Below, piece after piece: positions 6,095 to 14,921 of a stretch of 21,855 nucleotides of DNA. The notes below the pieces were generated by a model, which was given only the letters and a program-made list of their open reading frames with translations, was not told the origin of the DNA and did no database searches. The stretch spans positions 1 through 21,855 of the forward strand of contig CAZXOC010000111.1 in NCBI GenBank assembly GCA_964642165.1. The letters are read 5' to 3'. This DNA comes from CAYRVX01 sp964642165. GTDB lineage: Bacteria > Planctomycetota > Phycisphaerae > SM23-33. A program made the position numbers and the translations under genes. Position 1 is the stretch's first letter; each line of letters opens with the position of its first letter.

Positions 6095-9000
6095 ATGGTT
6101 CGTCGTGGTCGTCGCTCCGCCGTCTTGGGGATCCTTTCGGTTCTGTGCCTCCTTTCGCCCGGGCGCGCGGCGGACTGGCCGACGTGGCGCGGCGATGCCG
6201 GCCGCTCCGGCTCCACCCGCGAGGAGCTGCCGAAGGAGTTGCACTTCCAGTGGGCGCTTCGCCTGCCCGCCCTCCAGCCGGCCTGGCCCGACGAGCCGCG
6301 GATGCGCTTCGACGCCGCCTACCAGCCCGTCGTCGCGGGCGCGTCCCTGTTTGTGGGCTCCAGCCACGACGACTCCGTCCGCGCGTTCGACCTCGCCGAC
6401 GGCTCGCAGAAGTGGTGCGTCTACGCGAACGGCCCGGTGCGCTTCGCGCCGCTTGCCTGGCGGGGGCGCCTCTTCGTCGTCAGCGACGACGGCTATCTCT
6501 ACTGCCTCGACGCCGCCACGGGCGAGCTGCGCTGGAAGCGGCGCGGCGGACCCTCCGGGCGCATGGTGCTGGGCAACGAGCGGCTGATCTCGATGTGGCC
6601 GGCGCGCGGCGCGCCGGTCCTCGCGCCGGAGCCGTCGGCCCCGTCGGGCCACGCCGTGCACTTCGCGGCCGGCATCTGGCCCTTCATGGGCGTGTTCCTC
6701 TACGCCCTCGACGCCGACAGCGGCGAGGTGCTCTGGTGCAACGACGGGGCCGGGGCGACGTACACCGTCCAGCCGCACAACAGCCCCGCCTTCGCCGGCG
6801 TCGCCCCGCAGGGCTACCTCGCCGTGGCGGGCGACAAGCTGCTGGTGCCCAACGGGCGCGCCGTCGCGGCGGGCTTCGACCGGGCGACCGGGCGCTTCCG
6901 CTACTTCCACCACGCCGCCGCCAAGCGCACCGGCCACTGCGAAGTCGCCGCCGTGGGCAACCGCTTCCTCAACGCCGCCGCCCTGTGCGACCTGAAGAGC
7001 GGCGCCCCCCTCGCGAGGGTCTGGCTGGACGGCAGGAACGTCGGCCTGCGATACTCCCAGAGCTACCACGCCTTCTACGACGCGAACACCCAAGAGGAGA
7101 TCCGCCCGATCGGCAAGCTCCCCGTGCTGTGGGGCACGATCAGCTACGAGTCGGCGGGCGATCATCTCTACGCCTGCGACCTGAGCCGCCAGGTCACCCG
7201 GACGTACTACGACCTCAGCGGCAAGAAGAAGAAGGGCAAGCGACCCCGCGTCCTGTGGCGGCTGCCCACGCGGGCCCGGCCCATGCTCCGCGCGGGCGGG
7301 CGCCTCTACGCCGCGGGCCGGGGCGAGCTGATCGCCGTCGACCTGCCGACCGAGGGCGAAGTCGAGCGGTTCCTCGAGGCCAAGGCGGCCGACGGCGACG
7401 CCCTCCTGCCGCCGCCTCGCATCGCCTGGCGGGAGAAGATCGACGAGACGCCCGCGAACATGATCGCCGCCGCGGGACGGCTGGTCGTCGTCACTCGGGA
7501 AGGGAGCCTCTACTGCTACGGCGGCGCCGAGCCACAGGGCAAGCCTCACGACCGGCGGCTGTTCCCGCGCCGAGGCGAGCGGAAGTCCCCCGCCGGCGCG
7601 GACGAAGCCGCGACCGTCCTCGCCGCGACGGGCGCGCACGAGGGCTACGCCCTGGTGATGGGATTGAGGGACGGCCGCCTCGCCGAGCGGCTCGCCCGGC
7701 AGCCGAAGCTGCGGGTGATCGCCCTCGACGCCGACGCGGCGAAGGTCGGCGCTTTCCGCCGGCGGATGGACCGGTCACATCTGGACGGCAAGCGTCTCTC
7801 GGCCGTCGTGGCCGACCCGCGGACGGTGCGGCTGCCGCCGTACCTGGCAAGCCTGATCGTCACGGAGGACCCCGCGGCGTTGGGGCCGATCGGGGAGATG
7901 CCCGTCCGGAAGCTCTTCCGGATACTGCGCCCGTACGGCGGCGTGCTCTGCCTGAAGCTCGACGGCAGCGCCCGGGCGGCCTTCCGAAAGCTCGTCGCCT
8001 CCGCGGACCTGCCGCGCGCCGAACTGGGCCGGGCCGGCGACTTCACGCTGCTGCGCCGCCGCGGATCGCTGCCCGGGGCCGGCTCCTGGACGCACCAGTA
8101 CGGCAGCGCCGCCAACACGTGCGTCTCCGACGACGACCTCGTCCGCGCGCCGCTCGGGCTGCTGTGGTTCGGCGGCACGAGCAACAGCGACATCCTCCCC
8201 CGCCACGGCCACGGCCCGCCCGAGCAGGTCGTCGGGGGGCGCCTGTTCATCGAGGGCCCCGACGCTCTCCGCGCCGTGGACGTCTACACTGGCCGCCTGC
8301 TCTGGCAGAGGCGCCTGGAGGACCTCGGCAGGAACTACGACTACACCAGCCACGAGCCCGGCGCCAACGCGCTCGGGACCAACTACGTCGCCGCGCGCGA
8401 CGCGGTATATGTCGTCCACGGGCGGACCTGCCTCCGCCTGGACCCCGCGACGGGACGGACGTTGGGCGAGCTGCGCCTGCCCGCCGGCGACGGCGACGCC
8501 GGGCACGCGCCGCTCTGGGGCTACCTCGGCGCCTGGGAGGACCTGCTCGTGGCCGGGGCGACGCCGATGAAGCTCGACTCGCCCGACCTGACCGGCGCCG
8601 ACTTCCGCAGGCTCGTCAAGGCGGCGGACCGCAAGGGCGGCGCCTTCTACGCCAACAGCCGCACCCGCGCGCTGTGCGAGGCCATCGAGAAGTGGAAGGA
8701 CTTCGAGCCGGAGCGCCCCAAGGTGGTGCTCCAGCCCCCGCCGGACATCCAGCCGAGCCGGGAGCCCACCACGCGGCCCGCGGTGGACGTCGACTTCATC
8801 ATCGCCAACGTCGGCAGGATGATCCGCCGGACGGACATGCTGGGCAGGCTGCCGGCGGAGGTGGTAGCCGCCGCGCGGAAGCGCTGCGCGAAGGACGTGG
8901 CCGCGTGGGAGAAGGCCCGCCGGACCCGCCGCGACTTCGACGCGCCGAAGCCCGAGACGATCGACGACCTCCAGGCGCACGTCGGGGCGCTGCGGGCGTC

Positions 9001-10510
9001 GGGCGAGGGGGCCCTGGCCGACGGGCGCGACCTGCTCATGCTTCGCCGGCAGATCCTCGGCCACTGCTACCCGACGCTGCCGGCGTGGCGCCACCGGAAG
9101 ATCGGGCAGGCCACGCTCGACCACACCGCCAGCCGGGAGCTGGTCGCGCTGAACCGCCACAGCGGCAAGGTGCTGTGGCGGCGGACTGCGGAGGCGGCCT
9201 TTCGCCACAACGCCGTCTGCCTCGGCGGCGGGAAGGTCTTCTGCATCGACCGCCTGCCGACCCCCGCGGCGCACCGCCTGCTCCGCCGCGGCGTCAAGAC
9301 CCACCACCTCAACCGCCTGCTCGCCCTCGACGTCCGCACCGGCAAGCTGCTCTGGAGCACGCGCGAGCACGCCTTCGGGACGTGGCTGAGCTACTCGGCC
9401 GAGCACGACGTGCTCGTCCAGGCGGGCCGACCCAGCCGCGACATGCTCGGTGACGAGCCCGGCACGCGGATGACGGCCTTCCGCGCCGGCGGCGGGGACG
9501 TCCTCTGGGACAAGACGCCCTCGAAGGAGAAGGGCTTCCGCTACGCCGGCCCGGTTATGCTCCACGGGCGGACGATCCTCACGCAGGGGCAGGCCTTCGA
9601 CCTGCTTACGGGCGAGCGCCGGATGCGCGAGCACCCGCTGACCGGCGAGCCGATCAAGTGGCGCTTCAAGCGGAACTACGGCTGCAACTACGCCATAGCC
9701 AGCCGCCACCTGGTGACGTTCCGCTCGGCGGCGGCGGGGTACTTCGACCTCGCCGGCGACGGCGGGACGGGCAACCTCGGCGGGTTCAAGAGCGGCTGCA
9801 CGAGCAACCTCATCGCCGCCGACGGCGTGCTGAACGCCCCGGACTACACCCGCACGTGCACGTGCAGCTACCAGAACCAGTCGTCGCTGGCGCTGATCCA
9901 CATGCCGGACGTGGAGATGTGGACGTTCCAGGACTTCGATCGCGGCAAGGAGCCGATCCGCCGACTGGGCGTCAACTTCGGCGCCCCGGGCGACCGGCGC
10001 GACGCCAAGGGCACGCTCTGGCTGGAGCATCCCACCGTCGGCGGGCCGAGCCCCAACGTCGGCATCGAGGCCGACCTCAACGGCAAGGTCAAGGTGGACA
10101 GGACCGCGCTCGCGGGGCTCTGCTGGCGCCGCCACAGCTCGCGCGTCCGCGGCGCGACGGACGATGCCCCGCCCTGGGTGGCCGCGTCGGGCCTCCAGGC
10201 CGCCGGCGAGATCCACGTCAAGCTCGCCGGCAGCCGCGCCGCGCCGCGAACCTACACCGTGCGCCTGCACTTCGCCGAGCCCGGCCGCGCCGCCAGGGGC
10301 GAGCGCGTCTTCGACGTCGCGCTCCAGGACGAGACGGTCCTGAAGGCCCTCGACGTCGCCGCCGAGGCCGGCGCCGCGTTGACGCCCGTCGTTAAGACGT
10401 TCCGCAAGGTCGCCGTCAAGGACAAGCTTCGCGTCGCCCTGACGCCCGCCGCCGGCAGCAAGCTTCCCCCCGTCCTCTGCGGCGTGGAGGTCCTCGCCGA
10501 ACGGGAGTAG
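6095..10510 (+). CDS. Protein A: exported PQQ-like propeller with embedded methyltransferase-like and malectin-like domains
   Basis: A 1471-residue predicted secreted or periplasmic protein. The start at 6095 follows AGGAAGAGG and begins a signal peptide (about residues 1-25, basic VRRGRR then a hydrophobic run, likely cleaved after GRA). Residues about 27-490 form a first PQQ-like beta-propeller (blades such as GYLYCLDAATGELRWKR). Residues about 502-655 are a class-I methyltransferase-like Rossmann fold whose glycine loop is degenerate (VMGLRDGRL, G523-G527) but followed by an acidic strand (VIALDAD). A W-T-H-Q-Y junction (W665) opens a second propeller, broken by a charged helical insertion at about 835-995. 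A cysteine motif (C1235, C1255, C1257) lies late in this propeller. Residues about 1367-1470 resemble a malectin-type carbohydrate-binding domain (YTVRLHFAEP, ERVFDVALQ, GVEVLAE). No known enzyme activity can be assigned. Confidence 0.88.
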   Translation: MVRRGRRSAVLGILSVLCLLSPGRAADWPTWRGDAGRSGSTREELPKELHFQWALRLPALQPAWPDEPRMRFDAAYQPVVAGASLFVGSSHDDSVRAFDLADGSQKWCVYANGPVRFAPLAWRGRLFVVSDDGYLYCLDAATGELRWKRRGGPSGRMVLGNERLISMWPARGAPVLAPEPSAPSGHAVHFAAGIWPFMGVFLYALDADSGEVLWCNDGAGATYTVQPHNSPAFAGVAPQGYLAVAGDKLLVPNGRAVAAGFDRATGRFRYFHHAAAKRTGHCEVAAVGNRFLNAAALCDLKSGAPLARVWLDGRNVGLRYSQSYHAFYDANTQEEIRPIGKLPVLWGTISYESAGDHLYACDLSRQVTRTYYDLSGKKKKGKRPRVLWRLPTRARPMLRAGGRLYAAGRGELIAVDLPTEGEVERFLEAKAADGDALLPPPRIAWREKIDETPANMIAAAGRLVVVTREGSLYCYGGAEPQGKPHDRRLFPRRGERKSPAGADEAATVLAATGAHEGYALVMGLRDGRLAERLARQPKLRVIALDADAAKVGAFRRRMDRSHLDGKRLSAVVADPRTVRLPPYLASLIVTEDPAALGPIGEMPVRKLFRILRPYGGVLCLKLDGSARAAFRKLVASADLPRAELGRAGDFTLLRRRGSLPGAGSWTHQYGSAANTCVSDDDLVRAPLGLLWFGGTSNSDILPRHGHGPPEQVVGGRLFIEGPDALRAVDVYTGRLLWQRRLEDLGRNYDYTSHEPGANALGTNYVAARDAVYVVHGRTCLRLDPATGRTLGELRLPAGDGDAGHAPLWGYLGAWEDLLVAGATPMKLDSPDLTGADFRRLVKAADRKGGAFYANSRTRALCEAIEKWKDFEPERPKVVLQPPPDIQPSREPTTRPAVDVDFIIANVGRMIRRTDMLGRLPAEVVAAARKRCAKDVAAWEKARRTRRDFDAPKPETIDDLQAHVGALRASGEGALADGRDLLMLRRQILGHCYPTLPAWRHRKIGQATLDHTASRELVALNRHSGKVLWRRTAEAAFRHNAVCLGGGKVFCIDRLPTPAAHRLLRRGVKTHHLNRLLALDVRTGKLLWSTREHAFGTWLSYSAEHDVLVQAGRPSRDMLGDEPGTRMTAFRAGGGDVLWDKTPSKEKGFRYAGPVMLHGRTILTQGQAFDLLTGERRMREHPLTGEPIKWRFKRNYGCNYAIASRHLVTFRSAAAGYFDLAGDGGTGNLGGFKSGCTSNLIAADGVLNAPDYTRTCTCSYQNQSSLALIHMPDVEMWTFQDFDRGKEPIRRLGVNFGAPGDRRDAKGTLWLEHPTVGGPSPNVGIEADLNGKVKVDRTALAGLCWRRHSSRVRGATDDAPPWVAASGLQAAGEIHVKLAGSRAAPRTYTVRLHFAEPGRAARGERVFDVALQDETVLKALDVAAEAGAALTPVVKTFRKVAVKDKLRVALTPAAGSKLPPVLCGVEVLAERE

Positions 10511-10548
10511 ACTGGGCGGGTTGCCTCGACACGCAAGGAGCGGCGCCC

Positions 10549-11139
10549 ATGAACATCGACCCCACGGCGGACGTGCATCCCTCGGCGATCCTGGAAGGCG
10601 ACGTGACGGTCGGCGCGTACACGAAAATCGACGCCGGGACGATCATCACCGGCCGCGTGACGATCGGGCACCACACCCTCATCCGCTGCAACGTGGTGAT
10701 CCGGGGGGCGAACCGGATCGGCAACTACACGCACGTGTACGACAACGTGAACATCGAGGGCGGCCGGCCCGGAGGCAAGGTCGGCGGCGTCCGCAACGAC
10801 GAGCCCGACCGCTCGATCATCGGCGATCACTGCTGGATCAACCACGGGGCGACGATGCACGGCACGCAGATCGGCGACGGCGGGGCCGTCGGCCTGAACG
10901 CCTGCTGCGACTACAACACGCGCATCGGCTGCGGGGCGATCCTCGCCAACGGCAGCGCCACGCACGTCGACCAGGTGATCGGCGAGGACTGTTTCGCCGA
11001 GGGCGTTCCCGCCGTCGTCACGAAGGAGGGCCTCACGGACGACGACCGCCGCGACTACTTCGGCCTCGTCCCCGCCGAGTGGACGAGCTTCGAGGCCGCG
11101 AAGATCGAGCAGGCCATCCGTAGGAAGCAGGCCGACTGA
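10549..11139 (+). CDS. Hexapeptide-repeat left-handed beta-helix protein (acyltransferase or gamma-carbonic-anhydrase-like)
   Basis: A 196-residue cytoplasmic protein made almost entirely of hexapeptide turns with an aliphatic residue at every sixth position (IDPTADVHPSAILEGDVTVG, then TIITGRVTIG, NRIGNYTHVYDNVNIEG, SIIGDHCWINHGATMHG, TQIGDGGAVGLN, TRIGCGAILANG, QVIGEDCFAEG). This is the left-handed parallel beta-helix of LpxA-like acyltransferases and gamma-carbonic anhydrases. The histidines (GHH, NYTHV, INHGATMHG) do not let me choose between them. The last 40 residues form a charged helical tail. AAGGAG at 10535-10540 is 8 nt before the ATG, and the gene begins 38 nt after protein A, so the two are likely cotranscribed. 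A role in modifying a sugar nucleotide or surface polymer would fit the neighbourhood but is inference. Confidence 0.85.
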   Translation: MNIDPTADVHPSAILEGDVTVGAYTKIDAGTIITGRVTIGHHTLIRCNVVIRGANRIGNYTHVYDNVNIEGGRPGGKVGGVRNDEPDRSIIGDHCWINHGATMHGTQIGDGGAVGLNACCDYNTRIGCGAILANGSATHVDQVIGEDCFAEGVPAVVTKEGLTDDDRRDYFGLVPAEWTSFEAAKIEQAIRRKQAD

Positions 11140-11158
11140 CCGGACGCCCCGCGCGCCG

Positions 11159-11278
11159 TCACTGCCGGAAGTAGTGCCACGTGCAGGTCAGCTCGGTCTC
11201 CTGCCCCGCCCTGAGCTCGAGCGTCCAGCGGACCTGCTCGCGCGGGCGGGAACTTGGCGGCGGGGTCGTCGTCCGACC
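11159..11278 (-). pseudogene. Possible 3' remnant of a lost minus-strand gene (DUF4139/MuiA-like end)
   Basis: In the gap between two plus-strand genes, one minus-strand frame reads a protein-like C-terminus (REQVRWTLELRAGQETELTC, then TWHYFRQ and a stop at 11161-11159). The pattern W-x-L-x-L-x-x-G-x-x-x-x-L resembles the last strands of DUF4139/mucoidy-inhibitor-A-like proteins. An in-frame TGA at 11281-11279 cuts it off after about 39 codons, and there is no room for the rest of a gene. Identity is tentative; it may also be chance in GC-rich DNA. Confidence 0.35.
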
Positions 11279-11308
11279 TCATGACTACACTCGCAAGAGG
11301 AGCCCATC

Positions 11309-12556
11309 ATGCGCAGCGCTCTTGTCGCCCTGCTCGTCGGCTTGCCCGCGGCCGGTTTGTGGGCCGCGGATGCCGAGAAACCCTCCCCGCCGCGCTTCGG
11401 CGAGCCCGTCGAGCTGATGAAGCTGCCCAAGGACCAGGTGCCCCTGATCACGTTCGCCGGCCCGTTCGTGCGCGTCTCGCCGACCGGCGAGCGGTGCATC
11501 TACCTCCGCCGGGCCGGCAACCCGATCCAGGCCATGCTGCACATCCGGCAGTTCGGCACGCCGCCCAAGGAGTTCGCCGTCCCGACGGCCGTGCCCGCCC
11601 GGCTGCGGTACTGGCTGTGGGGCTTCTTCGGCCACTGCTGGCGGGCCGACGGGCGGCAGGTCGCCTACCTGCTGGCCGGGTCCAAGGACGGCATGGCGGA
11701 CGAGCCGGTGCGCTACCGCCTGGGGGCAGCGCGGTTCGACTGGTCCCTGCCGCTGCCCCAGCAGTCCGGGGGCGGGGTCGGGCCCAACGCCAAGCGCAGC
11801 CACACGGCCGTCAGCTTCGGCGCGGCGGGCAAGGGGCTCTGGCGCGCCGAGAGCGATCTGCGGCACTACGGCTCCTGCCGCGTGGTCGGCCCCAAGGGCG
11901 TGGTCTACGAGGGCAAGGGCTTCGCCATCCACCACCTCGTGCCCTCGCCGGACGGCAGGCACGTCGCCTGGGTGGAAACGCCCCCGTGGCCGAAGCGCCG
12001 CCGGTCGGGCCTGTCGCCCGCGGAGAGGGAGAAGGCCGCCCGGCTGGGGCTGCGACAGAAGACCCCGCCGCCGCCGACCCCCGCCATTGTGATCCTCGAC
12101 GTCGCGACGCGCAAGGTCGTCCGGCGGATCGCCCTGTCGCGGTACTCGTCCCCCTGGCCCCTCTGGGCCGCCGGCGGGAAGCGGCTGTGCTACGGCGAAA
12201 TCAGCCAGATCCGCCGCATCTACCGACGGGAGATCAAGGCCTTCCGCCTCGCCGACGGCACCACGCGCGTGGTCCTCCGCGACGCCAGGCCGATCGGCGC
12301 GCTGGGCCGCTGGCTCGTCGCCAATCGCGGCCCGGCGTGCATCCCCATGACGCAGCACTCCAGCAGCTACCGCCCGCCGCCCGGCACCGACCCCCGCCCG
12401 AAGCGCAACGAGATCGTCCTGTGCGACCTGGAGTCTGAGGCCGCCCCGCTGCCGCTGCTGGCGGACGCGTTCGCCCAGCAACTCGTCGGGCGGGACTTGG
12501 TCTACGCCCGGGAGAACGGCCCCGACGTGGTCGTGAGCAAAGCGGCGCTCGAGTAG
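11309..12556 (+). CDS. Exported TolB/WD40-like beta-propeller protein
   Basis: A 415-residue protein with a signal peptide (about residues 1-20, cleavage near LWAA-DA) and AGAGGAG 7 nt before the ATG. The body has repeated blade motifs of the TolB/WD40-like (PD40) type: FVRVSPTGERCIYLRR, CWRADGRQVAYLL, LVPSPDGRHVAWVE and LWAAGGKRLCYGE. A Pro/Arg/Lys-rich loop interrupts the propeller near residues 228-252. There are no catalytic motifs, so a binding or scaffold role in the periplasm or on the surface is likely. It converges on the alpha-toroid gene with only 12 bp between the stop codons and no obvious terminator. The exact family is not recognised beyond the propeller fold. Confidence 0.8.
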   Translation: MRSALVALLVGLPAAGLWAADAEKPSPPRFGEPVELMKLPKDQVPLITFAGPFVRVSPTGERCIYLRRAGNPIQAMLHIRQFGTPPKEFAVPTAVPARLRYWLWGFFGHCWRADGRQVAYLLAGSKDGMADEPVRYRLGAARFDWSLPLPQQSGGGVGPNAKRSHTAVSFGAAGKGLWRAESDLRHYGSCRVVGPKGVVYEGKGFAIHHLVPSPDGRHVAWVETPPWPKRRRSGLSPAEREKAARLGLRQKTPPPPTPAIVILDVATRKVVRRIALSRYSSPWPLWAAGGKRLCYGEISQIRRIYRREIKAFRLADGTTRVVLRDARPIGALGRWLVANRGPACIPMTQHSSSYRPPPGTDPRPKRNEIVLCDLESEAAPLPLLADAFAQQLVGRDLVYARENGPDVVVSKAALE

Positions 12557-12568
12557 CCTCGGCCGGGC

Positions 12569-14788
12569 CTACGGGCCGGGTCCCGCCTTCCCGCCGAACA
12601 TCGGCAGGTAGCGGTAGTAGACCTCCAGCGTGAGGGTGGCCAGGGCGGTGGTGTAGACGCGCCCGCCGCGCTCGCCGCCCCAGCGGCTCTGGGAGGGGTC
12701 CCAACTGCCGTCCAACTCGCCGCCGCGCTGCTGGCTGGCCGTCAGGCGGTCGCGGACGGCCTGGTTCCACCGCCCCCACGAGGCGTCCCGCAACTGGAAC
12801 AGCGCCAGCGACCCGTAGTACCAGCCGTAGAAGTTCGCCAGCTCCACCGGGTCGGGCGGGCGGAGGTAACCGGCCGCCTCCTTGCGCTGGGCGCGCCCGA
12901 GGTGCTGCCCCAGCAGCAGGCGCGAGAACAGCGCCTCGGCCGTCATCGTCCGCGTGGGATTGGCCTTCTGGTAGCCGGCGAGCATGCCGTGGCGTCCGCG
13001 GCCGACGCGGGCCAGCCACCGCAGTGCCCCCCGGCGCGTGCCGGCGGGGATCGCCACACCGAGGCGGCTGACGCTGTAGAGGGCCATCACCTGCCAGCCG
13101 AGCACGCTCGTGTCGCCGCCCTCGCCGGGCGCGTAGCGCCAGCCGCCCGTCACACGGTTCTGCGCGGCGGCGACGAACCTTGCGCCCTGGATGGCGGCCT
13201 GGCCATAGAGCGGGTCGCGCGTCATGGCGGCGGCCTCGCCCAGCGCCAGCGTCGCGATGCCGTGGCTGTACATGTCGCCGCCGCCGCGGAGGTCGCCGTC
13301 GGCCTCCTGGGCGGCCAGCAGGTACGCCAGCCCGCCGGCGACGTGCTCGCGGTAGCGGCTGGGCTTGTCCGGGCGGTAGTCGGCGGCGAGGAAACACAGC
13401 ACCGCCAGGCCGGTCAGCCCCACGTCGTCGCGGTTCGGCGGGCGCTTCTGGCGGCGGGTGTTCGCCTCGTGGATGTATCTCCAGCGCCCGTCGGCCTCCT
13501 GGCTGCGGGCCAGGTACGCCAGCGCCCGCTGGACGGATGCCTCCGAGATCTTCGAGCCGCCCATCTCCTCCACGAGCTTCTTGCGGGCCGCCGGCGTGCG
13601 GTGGTCCAGCGGCTTGACCACCTTCATCCGCTGCGGGATCAGGACGCCGAGCGGGACGATGGCCGGACGCGGGAGGACCCGGTCCAGCGGCACGTCCCTC
13701 GCCACGGGCGGGTGGAGGTCCGCCGACAGGTGCGCCGTCAGCGACGCGCCGCGCGGGTCGGCCGGGGGCAATCGCTCCGGCGAGGCCAGCGACTCCGGGC
13801 GCGACCGGTCGGTCAACTCCCCCGTCGCCCGGCGCGAGAGCGCACCGGCTGGCCGAACGTCCGACCCGGGCGGGGCGCGGTCGCTCAGCCGGATCGGAGC
13901 GGCCGGCTGCCACAACTCCAGCGCCGGCTCGTCCACGGCCGCCCGCGCCACGACGGGCTCGCGGCCCGGCTCCGGCAGGGACGAAAGCACCCGCGACGTC
14001 GGCACGACGATGGACCGCGGGTTTGGGGGCGTCGGCGGCGCGTCCAGTTCCGCCGCCTGCCAGGGCGCGTCGGCCTGCTGCCGGCGGCGGGAGGGCACGG
14101 GAGCGGGCGGTTCGGCCTCGGCGCGGATGCGCGGCTCGGGCGTCGCGACGGGGCGCCGAGGCACCTCGACCCTCGCGGGGGACGGGCGCCCGCTCTCCGG
14201 CGGGGGGCGGGGGACGCGGTCGTCCACGACGGGCGGCCTCGCCCAGGGCGGTTCCGGCCGGGGGTCCAGCTCCGCCCGCTGCGGCTCCGAGAGCGGCGCG
14301 CCCAGCTCCGTCGGCTCGAACGCCGGGGCACGGACCTCCTCCAGCCCCGCCCGCATCAGCGCCGCCAGCGACGGGTCGGCCACCGGCAGCTCCGTGAGCT
14401 GGTAGCGGACCTGCGCCCGGAGCTGGGCTTCCTGCCCGGCGACGAGGCTCACCGACGCCTCGCGCGGCGCGAGGCCCGTCACCAGGGCCACGACGGGCAG
14501 GGAGACGGCGACGAGGCTCATGGCGGCCGTCAGGGCAACGTGAATGAGGATGGACGCCACGACGGACTGCCAGAGGCGGCTGAGACGCTGGTAGCCGACC
14601 CGCCGGAGCAGCAGCAGCACGACGCCCAAGGCCGCCAGCGCCGCCAGCAGGCCCCACCACCCCCAGCTCTGCTGCTCCAGGAGCGTCTGCCCGGCGCGGG
14701 CCGTCGCGGAGGCGGGCGCGGTCAGCGCCGCCGCCACCGCCAAGGCGGCCACGAGCCGAACGCCGCGATGGTCCGCCTCGCGGGACAT
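12569..14788 (-). CDS. Membrane-anchored alpha-toroid protein (prenyltransferase/squalene-cyclase repeats) with Pro-rich stalk
   Basis: A 739-residue protein. Residues about 8-31 look like a signal peptide or first helix. Two hydrophobic segments follow at about 44-62 and 76-104. Residues about 145-400 are a long disordered stalk rich in Pro, Arg, Glu and Ala. From about 413 to the end lie helical repeats of the squalene-cyclase/prenyltransferase alpha-alpha toroid (ALAYLARSQEADGRW, GLAYLLAAQEADGDL, ARFVAAAQNRVTGGWRY), and the protein ends with TTALATLTLEVYYRYLPMF, a C-terminus typical of planctomycete homologues. No DxDD or DCTAE-type cyclase motif is seen, so a binding or scaffolding role is more likely than terpene cyclisation. 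The ATG at 14788 was chosen because it begins the hydrophobic N-terminus; the frame is open to 15052, but the extra sequence is basic and low in complexity. Confidence 0.85.
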   Translation of the reverse strand: MSREADHRGVRLVAALAVAAALTAPASATARAGQTLLEQQSWGWWGLLAALAALGVVLLLLRRVGYQRLSRLWQSVVASILIHVALTAAMSLVAVSLPVVALVTGLAPREASVSLVAGQEAQLRAQVRYQLTELPVADPSLAALMRAGLEEVRAPAFEPTELGAPLSEPQRAELDPRPEPPWARPPVVDDRVPRPPPESGRPSPARVEVPRRPVATPEPRIRAEAEPPAPVPSRRRQQADAPWQAAELDAPPTPPNPRSIVVPTSRVLSSLPEPGREPVVARAAVDEPALELWQPAAPIRLSDRAPPGSDVRPAGALSRRATGELTDRSRPESLASPERLPPADPRGASLTAHLSADLHPPVARDVPLDRVLPRPAIVPLGVLIPQRMKVVKPLDHRTPAARKKLVEEMGGSKISEASVQRALAYLARSQEADGRWRYIHEANTRRQKRPPNRDDVGLTGLAVLCFLAADYRPDKPSRYREHVAGGLAYLLAAQEADGDLRGGGDMYSHGIATLALGEAAAMTRDPLYGQAAIQGARFVAAAQNRVTGGWRYAPGEGGDTSVLGWQVMALYSVSRLGVAIPAGTRRGALRWLARVGRGRHGMLAGYQKANPTRTMTAEALFSRLLLGQHLGRAQRKEAAGYLRPPDPVELANFYGWYYGSLALFQLRDASWGRWNQAVRDRLTASQQRGGELDGSWDPSQSRWGGERGGRVYTTALATLTLEVYYRYLPMFGGKAGPGP

Positions 14789-14921
14789 CTCGTTCTCTCT
14801 ATCGGCCAAAGGCGCCTTCGCCGTCCTGCCCGAGCACGCCCGGTCCGCCCCGCCCGATCCGGTTGCCGCGCGGGGACCGATCGCCCGAGACCCTCGCCGC
14901 CGGACGCCGGTCGCCACAAGT

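Noticed and set aside
10252..10965. Minus-strand open frame opposite the end of protein A and the beta-helix gene
   Set aside because: A shadow of two well-supported plus-strand genes; Val/Ala/Asp-rich composition is typical of the antisense frame in GC-rich DNA.
12540..12600. Bidirectional terminator between the convergent genes
   Set aside because: Only GGCC-type micro-palindromes are present; no stem of useful length with T runs.
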